64,000 bases of DNA from Mucilaginibacter mallensis (lineage in GTDB: Bacteria; Bacteroidota; Bacteroidia; Sphingobacteriales; Sphingobacteriaceae). Numbering within the stretch: position 1 is the stretch's first letter; every line of letters starts with the position of its first letter. Under the pieces are notes generated by a model. The model ran no database searches and was not told the origin of the DNA. It saw only the letters and a program-made list of their open reading frames with translations. Below, piece after piece: positions 35,682 to 44,903 of the stretch. Position numbers and translations under genes: made by a program. The stretch lies in assembly GCF_900105165.1 (NCBI RefSeq), contig NZ_LT629740.1:496001-560000 (forward strand), in the 5' to 3' direction.

Positions 35682-36043
35682 AGGTTAGTGATTGAAGATT
35701 AATTGAATGCGATAATAGACTTACGAAGTTTTTAAAACTTCGTAAGTCTTATAAATAATAGCGATGGGTTTAAAACCCATCGCTATGGAGTTGGATGATT
35801 TGCGTTAGTGATAGGAGCGGATACCGGCCCTGTGACTAAGGCCTGTGCAGTATGAGCGGATAGCACGGCCCGCTGAATAGCGGGAACGCCTAAAGTATCT
35901 GAACCCGAATTTACAGAATTAAAGAATTAGCAGAATTCTATAAATTCTCTAATTCAAGAAATTCGGGTTCAGAAATTATTGGAGATGCAGAGAAGAAACT
36001 GAAACGCGCTCCGCCGACTGTTCACCGAAAACTGCAAATTTCC
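35682..36043. repeat. Gap with two hairpins and a conserved 90-nt element
   Basis: 35,717-35,749: hairpin identical in its arms to 9047-9079. 35,758-35,786: hairpin ATAGCGATGGGTTT / AAACCCATCGCTAT. 35,803-35,893: element starting GTTAGTGATAGGAGCGGATACCGG and including GCCTGTGCAGTATGAGCGGA, matched by 38,128-38,213 in reverse. 35,895-35,971: imperfect palindrome CTGAACCCGAATTT / AAATTCGGGTTCAG. No coding frame supported. Confidence 0.85.
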
Positions 36044-37960
36044 CTACAAAGTTTCATTCAACCACTTAAAGAACTCATACTGCCATACCAGCGCGTTTTG
36101 CGGGTGTAGTACCCAGTGGTTCTCATCCTGCATAACTACCAGCTTGCTCTTTATGCCCTGAAGCTGCGCTGCCTGGAAAGCCTGTAAACCCTGTTCCAGC
36201 GGTACGCGGAAATCCTTTTCGCCGTGGAAGATGAGGATAGGGGTATCCCAGTTGGCCACAAAATTACTTGGTGAAAACTCCCTGTATGATTTTTGAGCAG
36301 CAGCATTGTCCTTATCCCAGTACGGGCCTCCGTAATCCCAGTTCGGGAACCACATTTCTTCGGTAGTGCCGTACATGCTGCGGAAATCAAAAATACCATC
36401 GTGCGCTATAAAGGTTTTAAAGCGTTTTTTATGCATCCCGGCCAGCATATAAACCGAGTAGCCGCCATAGCTGGCACCCACGCATCCGAAACGTGTTTTA
36501 TCAACAAACGGCTCTTTTAGCATATCATCGGTAGCGCTCAGGTAATCCTGCATGGCTAAACCGCCGTGGTCCTTGCTGATCTCTTCGTTCCATGCTGTGC
36601 CATGCCCCGGCATACCGCGGCGGTTCGGTAATACAACAATATAACCTTTTGAAGCCATCAGCTGGATATTCCACCTGAAAGAATAAAACTGTGTTAATGC
36701 AGATTGCGGGCCACCCTCACAAAACAATAAAGCCGGGTATTTTTTAGCCGGATCAAATTTTGGCGGATACACCACCCAAACCAGCATATCCTTGCCATCA
36801 ACGGTTTTTACTGAGCGGCGTTCGGTTTTGCACATGCCAATGCTGCCGTAAATTGCATCATTTACATGGCTCAATTGTTTCATGTAGCCATTGGTAACAT
36901 CAACTGTATAAAGCTCATTAGCATGGTTGTAATCGGCACGGGTAACTACCAGGGTATTTCCTTTTTGCCCAACAATATCGTTTATATCAAAATCGCCGTT
37001 GGTAACCTGGGTTACTATCGGCATCATGCGGGTTAAACCCGGGTAGGTAACATTAAATAATTGCGATGTGCCGTTTACTGCCGCTGTAAAAAATAAGCTG
37101 CGGCCGTCCTCAGCCCATTTATAGCCCGATACATGTATATCATCACGGTTGCCGGTAAGGTTTAATTTAAAGTCGCCAGTGGTAGCAACCAAATCCTGCT
37201 TATCACTTTCGTAGCCATCGCGTTTCATTTGCAGCCAGGCCATTTGCCCTTGTTTGTTAAAGCTGGGCTGCACATCATAACCGGGATTATCCGCTGTTAA
37301 ATTAATAGTTACACCTGAAGCTATATCATACGCGTAAATATCAGTATTGGTGCTGATGGCGTATGCCGTACCAAATTTCTTTTTACAGGAATATACCACA
37401 CGTTTGCCATCACTGCTCCACACATAGCCTTCATCGCCGCCATCAGGTTTCAGCGGACAATCATAAGGTTCGCCGGGCATCAGGTCTTTTGCCTTGCCGG
37501 GTTTGCCGTTAACAATGGGAGTAAGCATCACGTGGCCAAATTTGCCATCTTCCCAGGTATCCCAGTGGCGATAGTTTAAGCTGTCGTAGATCAGTACGTT
37601 GCTTTTGGTAAGGCCGGGATAGAAATCGCTGCCCGCAATTTTCTTTACTTTAACATCCTTGCTGCTGATCTTATATTTACCGTCAGGCGATATTTTGGTG
37701 TCGGTCAAAACTTCATCCACATTGGTAACCGGTATAGCAGGGCCGCCGGTAAGCGCTATTTTATAAGTTTTGTTGTTTATCTTATTGGCGGCAACATCAG
37801 GCGTACCCACGCTAAAAACTACATATTTGCCGTCTTTTGATATGCCTTTGCCGCTTACCCTGCCCAGTTTCCAAAGCAGTTCGGGGGTCATTAAGTTTTG
37901 CGCCTGTGCTGTCATGCCCGAAATTAGGAGAATTAGCAGGAAAATAGATCTGTTTTTCAT
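36044..37960 (-). CDS. S9 family peptidase (acylaminoacyl/dipeptidyl peptidase type)
   Basis: Start at the second in-frame ATG (37,960), which opens the signal peptide MKNRSIFLLILLISGMTAQAQ. N-terminal beta-propeller (about 30-370), then the S9 catalytic domain: Ser in VGASYGGYSVYML (about 502), Asp in HGEKDFRVPLEQG (about 581), His in DENHWVLHPQN (about 613). Expected in the periplasm for peptide degradation. 638 aa is normal for the family. A second S9 enzyme, the prolyl oligopeptidase, lies at 17.3-19.4 kb. Confidence 0.94.
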   Translation of the reverse strand: MKNRSIFLLILLISGMTAQAQNLMTPELLWKLGRVSGKGISKDGKYVVFSVGTPDVAANKINNKTYKIALTGGPAIPVTNVDEVLTDTKISPDGKYKISSKDVKVKKIAGSDFYPGLTKSNVLIYDSLNYRHWDTWEDGKFGHVMLTPIVNGKPGKAKDLMPGEPYDCPLKPDGGDEGYVWSSDGKRVVYSCKKKFGTAYAISTNTDIYAYDIASGVTINLTADNPGYDVQPSFNKQGQMAWLQMKRDGYESDKQDLVATTGDFKLNLTGNRDDIHVSGYKWAEDGRSLFFTAAVNGTSQLFNVTYPGLTRMMPIVTQVTNGDFDINDIVGQKGNTLVVTRADYNHANELYTVDVTNGYMKQLSHVNDAIYGSIGMCKTERRSVKTVDGKDMLVWVVYPPKFDPAKKYPALLFCEGGPQSALTQFYSFRWNIQLMASKGYIVVLPNRRGMPGHGTAWNEEISKDHGGLAMQDYLSATDDMLKEPFVDKTRFGCVGASYGGYSVYMLAGMHKKRFKTFIAHDGIFDFRSMYGTTEEMWFPNWDYGGPYWDKDNAAAQKSYREFSPSNFVANWDTPILIFHGEKDFRVPLEQGLQAFQAAQLQGIKSKLVVMQDENHWVLHPQNALVWQYEFFKWLNETL

Positions 37961-38387
37961 TTTGAATATTATCAATAAGAATCAAGTTAAAATTGTTTAA
38001 ATATAAAGTATCCAATTGTTATTTCGAACGAGGTACGAGGAGAAATCTTCTTCGCTTGATATAGCGATGTAAGTATTATCTATAAGAATATTGTGATACA
38101 CATTTATACAGCAGTTATTTGGGTGTTTCCCTGCGGGTCGGGCTTTACACTCATACTGCACAGGCATTAGGCTTAAGGCCGGTATCCGTTGCAATCCCTA
38201 ACACGAATCACATTAAACTCTCCATCATGTCATTGCGAGCGATAGCGCGGCAACCTCGTCGCTTGTATATCTAAACGCGACGAGGTTGCCGCGTCGTTCC
38301 TCCTCGCAATGACAATTTAAATAATATCTTATAAAAATTATTTATGATTAAAATTACATTTACGTTTGTTAAATAAACAACCCTAAT
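37961..38387. repeat. Gap with three repeat types
   Basis: 38,020-38,058: half of the GTCATTTCGAACGAGG/AGAAATCTTCTT family (the first base is lost here). 38,115-38,213: reverse copy of the conserved 90-nt element. 38,229-38,313: clean palindrome GTCATTGCGAG...CTCGCAATGAC with inner arms CAACCTCGTCGC / GCGACGAGGTTG. The last 70 bp before the GNAT gene are AT-rich. Confidence 0.85.
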
Positions 38388-38849
38388 ATGTCAACCAGCC
38401 TCATCATACGCCCATTAACTCTTGCTGATTATACTCAATGGCTCCCATTATGGGATTGCTACAACGCTTTTTACGGTCGCTCCGGTGATACCGCGCTTGA
38501 TCCGGAGATCACCCGCACCACCTGGGCCCGCTTCTTTGATCCGATTGAACCAGTGCATGCGCTGGTTGCCGAAAGCAATGGTGAACTGATCGGCTTAACT
38601 CATTATTTATATCATCGCAGTACAACCGCCATCAGTTTAACCTGCTATTTGCAGGATCTTTTCACTGCCGAAGCAGCACGCGGCAAAGGAGCAGGAAGGG
38701 CGCTTATTAATGAAGTGTACAACCAGGCCAAACTTGCCGGCTCGCCACGAGTATACTGGATGACGCATGAAACTAATCATACGGCTATGGAGCTTTATAA
38801 TAAAGTAGCGGAGAAATCGGGATTTTTGGTTTACAGAAAGCAGTTGTAA
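38388..38849 (+). CDS. GNAT family N-acetyltransferase
   Basis: 153 aa GNAT fold: IRPLTLADYTQWLPLWDCY at the N-terminus, LQDLFTAEAARGKGAGRALI (motif A, acetyl-CoA binding Q/R-x-x-G-x-G/A, about 86-105), VYWMTHETNHTAMELYNKVA and GFLVYRKQL at the end. Acceptor unknown (amino acid, amine or antibiotic). Followed by the RAYT region, transcribed convergently with it. Confidence 0.9.
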   Translation: MSTSLIIRPLTLADYTQWLPLWDCYNAFYGRSGDTALDPEITRTTWARFFDPIEPVHALVAESNGELIGLTHYLYHRSTTAISLTCYLQDLFTAEAARGKGAGRALINEVYNQAKLAGSPRVYWMTHETNHTAMELYNKVAEKSGFLVYRKQL

Positions 38850-38891
38850 GGAGGATATTAATAGTAAAGCATTCGCCATTCGAAGTCATGC

Positions 38892-38946
38892 GCTGTCCGA
38901 AGTCTCTGACTTCGGACTACTAAACGCGTAGTCTCCAGACTACAGC
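38892..38946. repeat. REP 1, beside RAYT stop codon
   Basis: GCTGT / ACAGC closes two hairpins: CCGAAGTC-TCT-GACTTCGG and GTAGTCT-CC-AGACTAC. One base separates it from the RAYT stop codon. Confidence 0.85.
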
Positions 38947-38947
38947 A

Positions 38948-39502
38948 TCAAAACAAACAATCCACATCAATTATCTGGTCGATACCGGCATAATTAGATG
39001 CACTTGAATAAACATAATCTTCAGCCCGATAAACCAATCCTGCCCGTACAGGATTTTGATGAATATAATCTATCTTTTGCTGTGTGAAAGCTGGGGAACT
39101 TAATTCAACAAAATGATTATCATGTGCCCATAACTGGTATTTCTCATTGCGGCTATGTCGCGAAGCATAATACTTGAATTCATGAAGCATCCAAGCTTTA
39201 CGACTTTCAATTGTGCTGTTTTCAATATCATCCAATATCCGCTTTGCGGTAAACTTTTTGCAATCTCTCACAAAATCACTTATGCTTGAGCCTTCATCTA
39301 CCGAAACTATAAGATGAATATGATTGCTCATCATAACATAAGCATGTAAATGCAAGCCCTTATGTTGCTGGCAATATTTTAATGATTCGATGAAAATATC
39401 GCGATAGCTTTTCCTCGAGAAAACATCAATCCAGCCTACAATTGTAAAGGTCATATAATAGATTGCTTGTTGGTCGCGGATAATATAACCTTTGCGGAAC
39501 AT
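38948..39502 (-). CDS. REP-associated tyrosine transposase (RAYT, Y1_Tnp)
   Basis: Single-strand HUH transposase of the IS200/IS605-related Y1 superfamily. HUH motif in MSNHIHLIVS (about 58-67), YVMM before it, and the RAYT signature YIHQNPVRAGLVYRAEDYVYSS (about 146-167). The nucleophilic Tyr should lie in the helix around FVRDCKKFTAKRILDD or in the later KIDYIH segment; I cannot place it with certainty. 184 aa is standard and the frame is intact. It is bracketed by three REPs (38,892, 39,537, 39,633), the usual arrangement for these domesticated, non-self-mobilising elements that spread REPs. Confidence 0.92.
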   Translation of the reverse strand: MFRKGYIIRDQQAIYYMTFTIVGWIDVFSRKSYRDIFIESLKYCQQHKGLHLHAYVMMSNHIHLIVSVDEGSSISDFVRDCKKFTAKRILDDIENSTIESRKAWMLHEFKYYASRHSRNEKYQLWAHDNHFVELSSPAFTQQKIDYIHQNPVRAGLVYRAEDYVYSSASNYAGIDQIIDVDCLF

Positions 39503-39536
39503 GTGAGTTTGTTAGGTGGCTAAATATAAATAAGAA

Positions 39537-39593
39537 GCGCTGTAGTTGCAAACTACAGGCTTAGTAGTTCGAAGTCAGAGACTTCGAACAGCG
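39537..39593. repeat. REP 2, inverted orientation
   Basis: CGCTG / CAGCG closes hairpins GTAGTT-GCA-AACTAC and TTCGAAGTC-AGA-GACTTCGAA: the reverse-complement layout of REP 1, upstream of the RAYT start. Confidence 0.82.
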
Positions 39594-39632
39594 ATATTGC
39601 GACGCTAGCGCTAGCAATTTACGCGGCTGGCC

Positions 39633-39686
39633 GCTGTCCGAAGTCTCTGACTTCGGACCACTATGCACGTAGTCTCCAGACTACAG
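39633..39686. repeat. REP 3, same orientation as REP 1
   Basis: CTGTCCGAAGTC-TCT-GACTTCGG then GTAGTCT-CC-AGACTAC, nearly identical to REP 1. With REP 2 it forms a head-to-head pair (BIME) separated by about 40 bp that include GCTAGCGCTAGC. Confidence 0.85.
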
Positions 39687-39690
39687 TACG

Positions 39691-39725
39691 AAAAAAGCCC
39701 TCATAGATAACTACAAGGGCTTTTA
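39691..39725 (-). terminator. Terminator of the sdh operon
   Basis: AAAAGCCCT / AGGGCTTTT stem with an A run on the plus-strand left side, i.e. a U run for minus-strand transcripts leaving sdhB. Confidence 0.8.
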
Positions 39726-39750
39726 TATAAATGATTAGAATTTAATACTA

Positions 39751-40536
39751 TTACTCATTATGCTCATGCATATGCTCTTCCCTGAATAGTTTCGCGCTGA
39801 AATAATCATTGTTCATGCGACCTATATTGGTCAGACTTATTTCTTTAGGGCATTCTGCTTCGCAGGCACGGGTGTTGGTACAGTTACCAAAACCTTCTTC
39901 GTCCATTTGTGCTACCATGGCTTGTACACGGCTATAACGCTCAGGCTGACCTTGCGGTAACAGACCCAACTGAGTTACTTTAGCCGATACAAACAGCATG
40001 GCCGAAGCATTTTTACATGCAGCAACGCAGGCACCGCAACCTATACAGGTAGCAGAGTTAAAGGCCTCATCGGCTATAACTTTAGGGATCGCTATCTCAT
40101 TGGCATCAGGCACACCACCAGTATTTACTGATACATAACCACCAGCCTGTTGTATACGATCGAAAGCTGAACGGTCAACAGCTAAGTCCTTAACAACAGG
40201 GAAAGCTGTAGCGCGCCATGGCTCAATGGTGATAGTTTCACCATCGTGGAAAGTACGCATGTGCAGCTGACAGGTTGTAATAGCTTTTTTTGGTCCGTGA
40301 GGATGGCCGTTGATGTATAATGAGCACATCCCGCAAATACCTTCGCGGCAATCATGGTCAAAATGGATGGGTTCATCCTTTTTGTGGATCAGGCTTTCGT
40401 TCACCACATCCAGCATCTCCAGGAACGACATGTCCGGCGAAATACCTTCTGCCTTGTAAGTCACAAACTTGCCCGCTGTTTGTGCATTCTTTTGGCGCCA
40501 TACATTAAGCGTCAGATTCATATTTCCGTTACTCAT
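39751..40536 (-). CDS. sdhB: Succinate dehydrogenase/fumarate reductase iron-sulfur subunit
   Basis: Electron-transfer subunit of complex II. The [2Fe-2S] ligands are in [17 protein letters not shown] and TTCQLHM (about 60-90). The ferredoxin-like half carries [15 protein letters not shown] (about 160) and [16 protein letters not shown] (about 217), giving the [4Fe-4S] and [3Fe-4S] sites. 261 aa, the long form seen with the diheme SdhC type. Last gene of sdhCAB; terminator follows. Confidence 0.95.
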   Translation of the reverse strand: MSNGNMNLTLNVWRQKNAQTAGKFVTYKAEGISPDMSFLEMLDVVNESLIHKKDEPIHFDHDCREGICGMCSLYINGHPHGPKKAITTCQLHMRTFHDGETITIEPWRATAFPVVKDLAVDRSAFDRIQQAGGYVSVNTGGVPDANEIAIPKVIADEAFNSATCIGCGACVAACKNASAMLFVSAKVTQLGLLPQGQPERYSRVQAMVAQMDEEGFGNCTNTRACEAECPKEISLTNIGRMNNDYFSAKLFREEHMHEHNE

Positions 40537-40539
40537 CTT

Positions 40540-40608
40540 ATTAAAAGTCTTGAGTCTTGAGTCTAAAGTCCAGAGTCGACTTACGACTCAAGACTTCGGA
40601 CTATAGAC
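40540..40608. repeat. Inverted repeat between sdhA and sdhB
   Basis: AAAGTCTTGAGTCTTGAGTCTAAAGTC and its imperfect inverse GACTCAAGACTTCGGACTATAGACTT, a low-complexity AGTC-word quasi-palindrome filling the whole gap. It may attenuate or stabilise the operon mRNA; that is inference. Confidence 0.8.
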
Positions 40609-42543
40609 TTATTTATAATTCCTTTGTGTTAAATGAACATATTCAAAATCCAGTACTTCCTTGTGCAGGGTTTCCGGTTGGTTTTCACCTTTAAATTCCC
40701 ATGCGCCAACAAATGCAAAATGCTCGTCATCACGCAATGCTTCGCCTTCCGGTGTTTGTGATTCTAAACGGAAGTGACCACCGCATGATTCATTACGCAT
40801 CAGCGCGTCATCAACCATCAGTTCGCCAAGCTCCAGGAAGTCGGCAACACGGCCAGCTCTTTCAAGCGATGCGTTAACTTCTTCGTTCTCGCCCATAACA
40901 ATGGCGTTCTTCCAGAAATCAGCCCTTAAAGCCTGTATCAAGCCTTTTGCTTTTGTCAAACCTTCGGCAGTACGTGCCATACCGCAATATTCCCACATAA
41001 TAAGGCCCAGCTCACGGTGATATTCGTTTACTGTTTTAGTGCCTTTTAGTGCCAATAATTTAGCAATATAGTCTACAACTTCCCGTTTAGTTTTTGCAAA
41101 AGCCGGGTGATTTGCATCCACCGGTTTCGGGCCGATAGTAGCAAGGTAATCGCCTAAAGTATATGGTATTACAAAATAACCATCAGCTAAACCCTGCATC
41201 AGTGCAGATGCACCTAAACGGTTGGCACCATGATCAGAGAAATTACACTCGCCCAAAGCATATAAACCCGGTACGTTTGTGCTCAGGTTATAATCAACCC
41301 AAAGGCCACCCATTGTATAGTGTACTGCCGGATAGATACGCATTGGCTGCGTATAAGGGTCCTCATCAGTGATCTGGTAATACATATCAAACAGGTTACC
41401 GTATTTAGCGGCAACTGCATCTTTACCCAAACGGCTTATCGCGTCAGCAAAATCAAGGAACACTGCGATGCCCGAGCCGCCTACACCACGATTTTCGTCA
41501 ACCATTTCTTTAGCGTTACGTGAAGCCACGTCGCGCGGTACAAGGTTACCAAATGATGGATATTTTCTTTCCAGGAAGTAATCCCTGTCCTCTTCTTTTA
41601 CATCACTTGCTTTGATCTGTGCTTTACGCAATTTCTCGGCTGTCTCCACAGTTTTTGGTGCCCAAACACGCCCATCATTACGTAATGACTCCGACATCAG
41701 TGTTAACTTCGACTGGTGATCACCGGTTACCGGGATACAAGTTGGATGGATCTGCGTATAGCAAGGGTTAGCAAATAAAGCCCCGCGTTTGTGAGCGCGC
41801 CATGCCGCAGTAACGTTTGATCCCGCTGCATTGGTCGACAGGTAGAACACGTTACCATAACCACCAGTGCATAATAACACGGCATGACCGGTATGGGTAT
41901 CAATTTCGCCGGTAGTTAAGCTGCGGGTGATGATACCTTTCGCCTGGCCGTCAACAACAACCACATCAAGCATCTCTGTACGGGTGTACATTTTTACTTT
42001 GCCGTGGTGTATCTGGCGGTTTAAGGCTGAGTATGCACCTAATAATAATTGTTGTCCCGTTTGGCCTCTCGCGTAAAAAGTACGGGAAACCTGCGCGCCA
42101 CCAAATGAACGGTTATCAAGCAAGCCGCCGTATTCACGGGCAAAAGGTACGCCCTGTGCAACGCACTGGTCAATAATATTTACTGATACCTCAGCCAAAC
42201 GGTAAACGTTGGCTTCGCGGGCGCGATAATCGCCACCCTTAATGGTATCATAAAACAGGCGGTAAACGCTATCGCCATCGTTCTGATAATTTTTTGCAGC
42301 ATTTATACCACCCTGTGCAGCAATAGAGTGTGCACGGCGCGGGCTATCCTGGAAACAAAATGCCTTTACGTTATAACCCAGCTCGGCCAATGAAGCCGCT
42401 GCCGACGCGCCTGCCAAACCCGTACCTACAACAATAATGTCGTACTTACGCTTGTTTGCAGGGTTAACCAGCTTAAGGTCAAACTTGTGCTTATTCCATT
42501 TTTCGGCTAGTGGGCCCTGTGGGATTTTAGCATTTAAACTCAT
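40609..42543 (-). CDS. sdhA: Succinate dehydrogenase/fumarate reductase flavoprotein subunit
   Basis: Oxidises succinate (or reduces fumarate) with covalent FAD. Rossmann motif [20 protein letters not shown] (about 35), FAD-linking His in [15 protein letters not shown] (about 70), substrate/catalytic segments [23 protein letters not shown] [13 protein letters not shown] with catalytic Arg, and [12 protein letters not shown] (about 405). Contains [17 protein letters not shown]. 644 aa. Middle gene of sdhCAB. Confidence 0.96.
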   Translation of the reverse strand: MSLNAKIPQGPLAEKWNKHKFDLKLVNPANKRKYDIIVVGTGLAGASAAASLAELGYNVKAFCFQDSPRRAHSIAAQGGINAAKNYQNDGDSVYRLFYDTIKGGDYRAREANVYRLAEVSVNIIDQCVAQGVPFAREYGGLLDNRSFGGAQVSRTFYARGQTGQQLLLGAYSALNRQIHHGKVKMYTRTEMLDVVVVDGQAKGIITRSLTTGEIDTHTGHAVLLCTGGYGNVFYLSTNAAGSNVTAAWRAHKRGALFANPCYTQIHPTCIPVTGDHQSKLTLMSESLRNDGRVWAPKTVETAEKLRKAQIKASDVKEEDRDYFLERKYPSFGNLVPRDVASRNAKEMVDENRGVGGSGIAVFLDFADAISRLGKDAVAAKYGNLFDMYYQITDEDPYTQPMRIYPAVHYTMGGLWVDYNLSTNVPGLYALGECNFSDHGANRLGASALMQGLADGYFVIPYTLGDYLATIGPKPVDANHPAFAKTKREVVDYIAKLLALKGTKTVNEYHRELGLIMWEYCGMARTAEGLTKAKGLIQALRADFWKNAIVMGENEEVNASLERAGRVADFLELGELMVDDALMRNESCGGHFRLESQTPEGEALRDDEHFAFVGAWEFKGENQPETLHKEVLDFEYVHLTQRNYK

Positions 42544-42647
42544 GTTATGTATTTTTAGTGAGTAGTTGATTTGGTTAAGTGGTTGATTGAGTTATCAAAA
42601 CCATTCACCTTATCAACTTAATCCAACTTAATCAACTATTAAACTAA
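42544..42647. repeat. Inverted repeat between sdhC and sdhA
   Basis: TAGTTGATTTGGTTAAGTGGTTGATTGA (about 42,565-42,592) is echoed inverted by TCAACTTAATCCAACTTAATCAACTA (42,614-42,639). A different word family from the sdhA-sdhB gap but the same construction. Confidence 0.78.
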
Positions 42648-43427
42648 TTAATGATTCGTAAAATAATATACCAGCGGCATTGCGGCAAAACCAACAGGTA
42701 TGATAACCGCGAAAAGCCATGTGCCTACAAATTCAACAATTGGTGTGTACTTTCTATGCACCCATCCCAGCGTTCGGAAAGCACTCTGAAAGCCATGCAA
42801 TAAGTGGAACGATACGGCTCCCATTGCTATAACATACAGTATTACATACCATAAATTGTTAAAGCTTTGTACTACGCGCGCATGCAGGTCCTTTACACGC
42901 ACTATCTCTACATTGTTTTCTGTTGATACAGAGTGTTCAAAGTCCGGAGAAGTTGGTGTGTAATCGGCTGATGTGGTTGTGTTAGTTGCCAGATCTGTGC
43001 GGTACTCTTTAAAAGCCACATTGTTAGTGAACTTGTAATTGAACCAGAAATCTTTCATGTGTACTATTATAAAAAATAATAATACAGCACCCAGCAGGCC
43101 CATGTTTTTTGATTGCCATGTTGCCGGCGCCTTGTTTACCACCGCATAACCTACAGGCCTTGCCCTGCGGTTTTTTACCGTTAATATTAATGCGTACAAG
43201 CTGTGAACTATAATACACAGATATAACAGGTAAGCAATAACTTCAATCGGTGGAAAATGGGTAAGGAAGTTGGCATACACGTTGAAACCAAAGCCATCAT
43301 CATTTTTAAACAACAACAGGTTACCACCTAAGTGCACTATTAAAAAAGTACACAAAAACAAGCCTGTTAAAGCCATTATCAGCTTTTTGCCCAGCGATGA
43401 GTTAAAGGTTTGTTTAAATTCGCTCAT
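42648..43427 (-). CDS. sdhC: Succinate dehydrogenase cytochrome b subunit
   Basis: Membrane anchor of complex II, binding heme b and quinone. I use the Met of MSEFKQTFNSSLGKK (43,427); an upstream in-frame ATG 45 bp earlier overlaps the promoter. Five TM helices expected (about 17-37, 58-80, 105-125, 175-200, 235-258), with His residues in the helices (LIVHLGG, IIVHSLYAL, IIVHMKDF, SFHLLHGFQSAF) as candidate heme ligands. A 45-residue loop about 130-175 is unusual in its Thr/Ser content. 259 aa fits the single-subunit diheme type. Confidence 0.93.
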   Translation of the reverse strand: MSEFKQTFNSSLGKKLIMALTGLFLCTFLIVHLGGNLLLFKNDDGFGFNVYANFLTHFPPIEVIAYLLYLCIIVHSLYALILTVKNRRARPVGYAVVNKAPATWQSKNMGLLGAVLLFFIIVHMKDFWFNYKFTNNVAFKEYRTDLATNTTTSADYTPTSPDFEHSVSTENNVEIVRVKDLHARVVQSFNNLWYVILYVIAMGAVSFHLLHGFQSAFRTLGWVHRKYTPIVEFVGTWLFAVIIPVGFAAMPLVYYFTNH

Positions 43428-43449
43428 TATGAATATAGATTTATTTTGG

Positions 43450-43457
43450 CAAAAGTA
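43450..43457 (-). promoter_or_regulatory. TACTTTTG promoter box of the sdh operon
   Basis: Minus-strand TACTTTTG, 22 nt before the chosen sdhC ATG; supports the downstream start. Confidence 0.6.
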
Positions 43458-43592
43458 TTTATTATATGCCAAAAGATATAAATGCTTTCAGGTTATTAGC
43501 ATTTTTATAGCTATTTAGAAACAATCTAAGTATTGTAAATAATTTGTATCAATATAACACAAACTTATATTAGCACCACCTAAAAATCCCCA

Positions 43593-44726
43593 ATGAAATT
43601 CTATCATATTTTTCTATTCGCCTTATTGTTTACCGGTTGTACAAAAGTTGGCTATATTGAGTTTAAAGGCACTATGCCGGGTATTGATAACGGTGTTTTT
43701 GTGATTAAGAATCTGGATAAAAGCTCCTTATACTCCGAGTTTATTATGGGTGAAAAATTCTACCTTAAAAAAACATTGCAAAATCCGGGCTACTACAGCA
43801 TGCAAATTGCAAAGGATATTTACCATGATAACAGGCGCGTAGGCTATGATGTATACCTGGAACCGGGCACTTATACTATTAAAGCAGTTGGGGGCGATTT
43901 GTACAAATACCCTACCATTATAACAACCTCAAAAATACAGAATGAGCTTTCGGCTTATTATACTGTATTAAATAAAAAAGCACATGATGCCGAAAATGAA
44001 ACCGACTCCTTATTTAACCTGGTATATGGCAATAATGCTGCGCCGGTATCCAGCGCCAAATATGATGCGCAGCTTAAAAAGCTAACCGACGCGGCTACCA
44101 AACGCGATAATATTGTATCGGCAGTATTTGCTGATTTTATAAATAAGCACCCGCAAAGCGAAGTGGCTGCGCATTTGCTGGCCCAGATAGATTATAAAAA
44201 AGACCCTTCGACGTATTATAATATCTATCAAAGATTCACCAGCGATCAACAAAATACACCTGAAGGTAAAGCCGAGGGTGATGATCTGAAAATGCTGGCA
44301 AAATTAGCGCCCGGCGCGGAGGCACCAGCCTTAACAGGTAAAACACTTGACGGTAAATCATTCGACCCAAAATCAGTAAATAAGAAAGTAATTCTTGTTG
44401 AGTTTTGGCGCTCGGATAGCGAGGTGAGCAGGAACAATCATAAAAGCCTGCTGACTAATTCAGATCTGATGAATAATAAGGATTTTACCATAGTGAGTGT
44501 TTCTGTTGATACGGCACATACTACATGGACTAATGCTGTAAATGAAGATAAGCTAACATGGCCACAGGTTAACGACCTTAAAGGGCAATCGTCGCCAAAT
44601 ATGCAGAACTGGGGTGTAGGCACTTTACCAACTTACGACCTGGTTGACGGCAACTGGCATATTATTAAACGCGACATATCGTTTGATGATATCGACCTGG
44701 CGATTAAAGATCAACTGAAAAAGTAA
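43593..44726 (+). CDS. DUF4369/thioredoxin-like lipoprotein lacking CxxC
   Basis: Lipobox FALLFTGC (Cys at about 16), N-terminal DUF4369-like beta domain (about 20-115, IEFKGTMPGIDNGVFVI, GYDVYLEPGTY), helical linker (about 120-225) and a C-terminal TlpA-like thioredoxin domain (about 235-377). The redox motif is gone: where FWxxWCxPC is expected the protein has VEFWRSDSEVSRNN. The cis-Pro region LPTYDLVDG is retained. So it keeps the fold but cannot do thiol chemistry; a binding or scaffold role is likelier. Confidence 0.85.
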   Translation: MKFYHIFLFALLFTGCTKVGYIEFKGTMPGIDNGVFVIKNLDKSSLYSEFIMGEKFYLKKTLQNPGYYSMQIAKDIYHDNRRVGYDVYLEPGTYTIKAVGGDLYKYPTIITTSKIQNELSAYYTVLNKKAHDAENETDSLFNLVYGNNAAPVSSAKYDAQLKKLTDAATKRDNIVSAVFADFINKHPQSEVAAHLLAQIDYKKDPSTYYNIYQRFTSDQQNTPEGKAEGDDLKMLAKLAPGAEAPALTGKTLDGKSFDPKSVNKKVILVEFWRSDSEVSRNNHKSLLTNSDLMNNKDFTIVSVSVDTAHTTWTNAVNEDKLTWPQVNDLKGQSSPNMQNWGVGTLPTYDLVDGNWHIIKRDISFDDIDLAIKDQLKK

Positions 44727-44735
44727 TTCATTTAT

Positions 44736-44880
44736 TGTCATTTCGAACGGCAGAGAGAAACTATCTCTTGAGCAGGATAATGCCTGGCCCGGGTGAGCGA
44801 AAAATCTTCTACGATAAAACATAACCGTTTGCATGACGAAGAAGATTTCTCCTCGTACCTCGTTCGAAATGACACTGCTT
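44736..44880. repeat. Dispersed inverted repeat (GTCATTTCGAACG family)
   Basis: Ends GTCATTTCGAACGG (44,737) and CGTTCGAAATGACA (44,861), inner right arm GAAGAAGATTTCTCCTCG. Same family as 8943-9036, with an altered left arm. Confidence 0.85.
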
Positions 44881-44903
44881 CCTTAAGTTTACACTATAGA
44901 TCA

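Noticed and set aside
39691..39725. Hairpin after REP 3 as a fourth REP
   Set aside because: Stem and A/T runs are those of a terminator for the sdh operon and share no sequence with the REPs.
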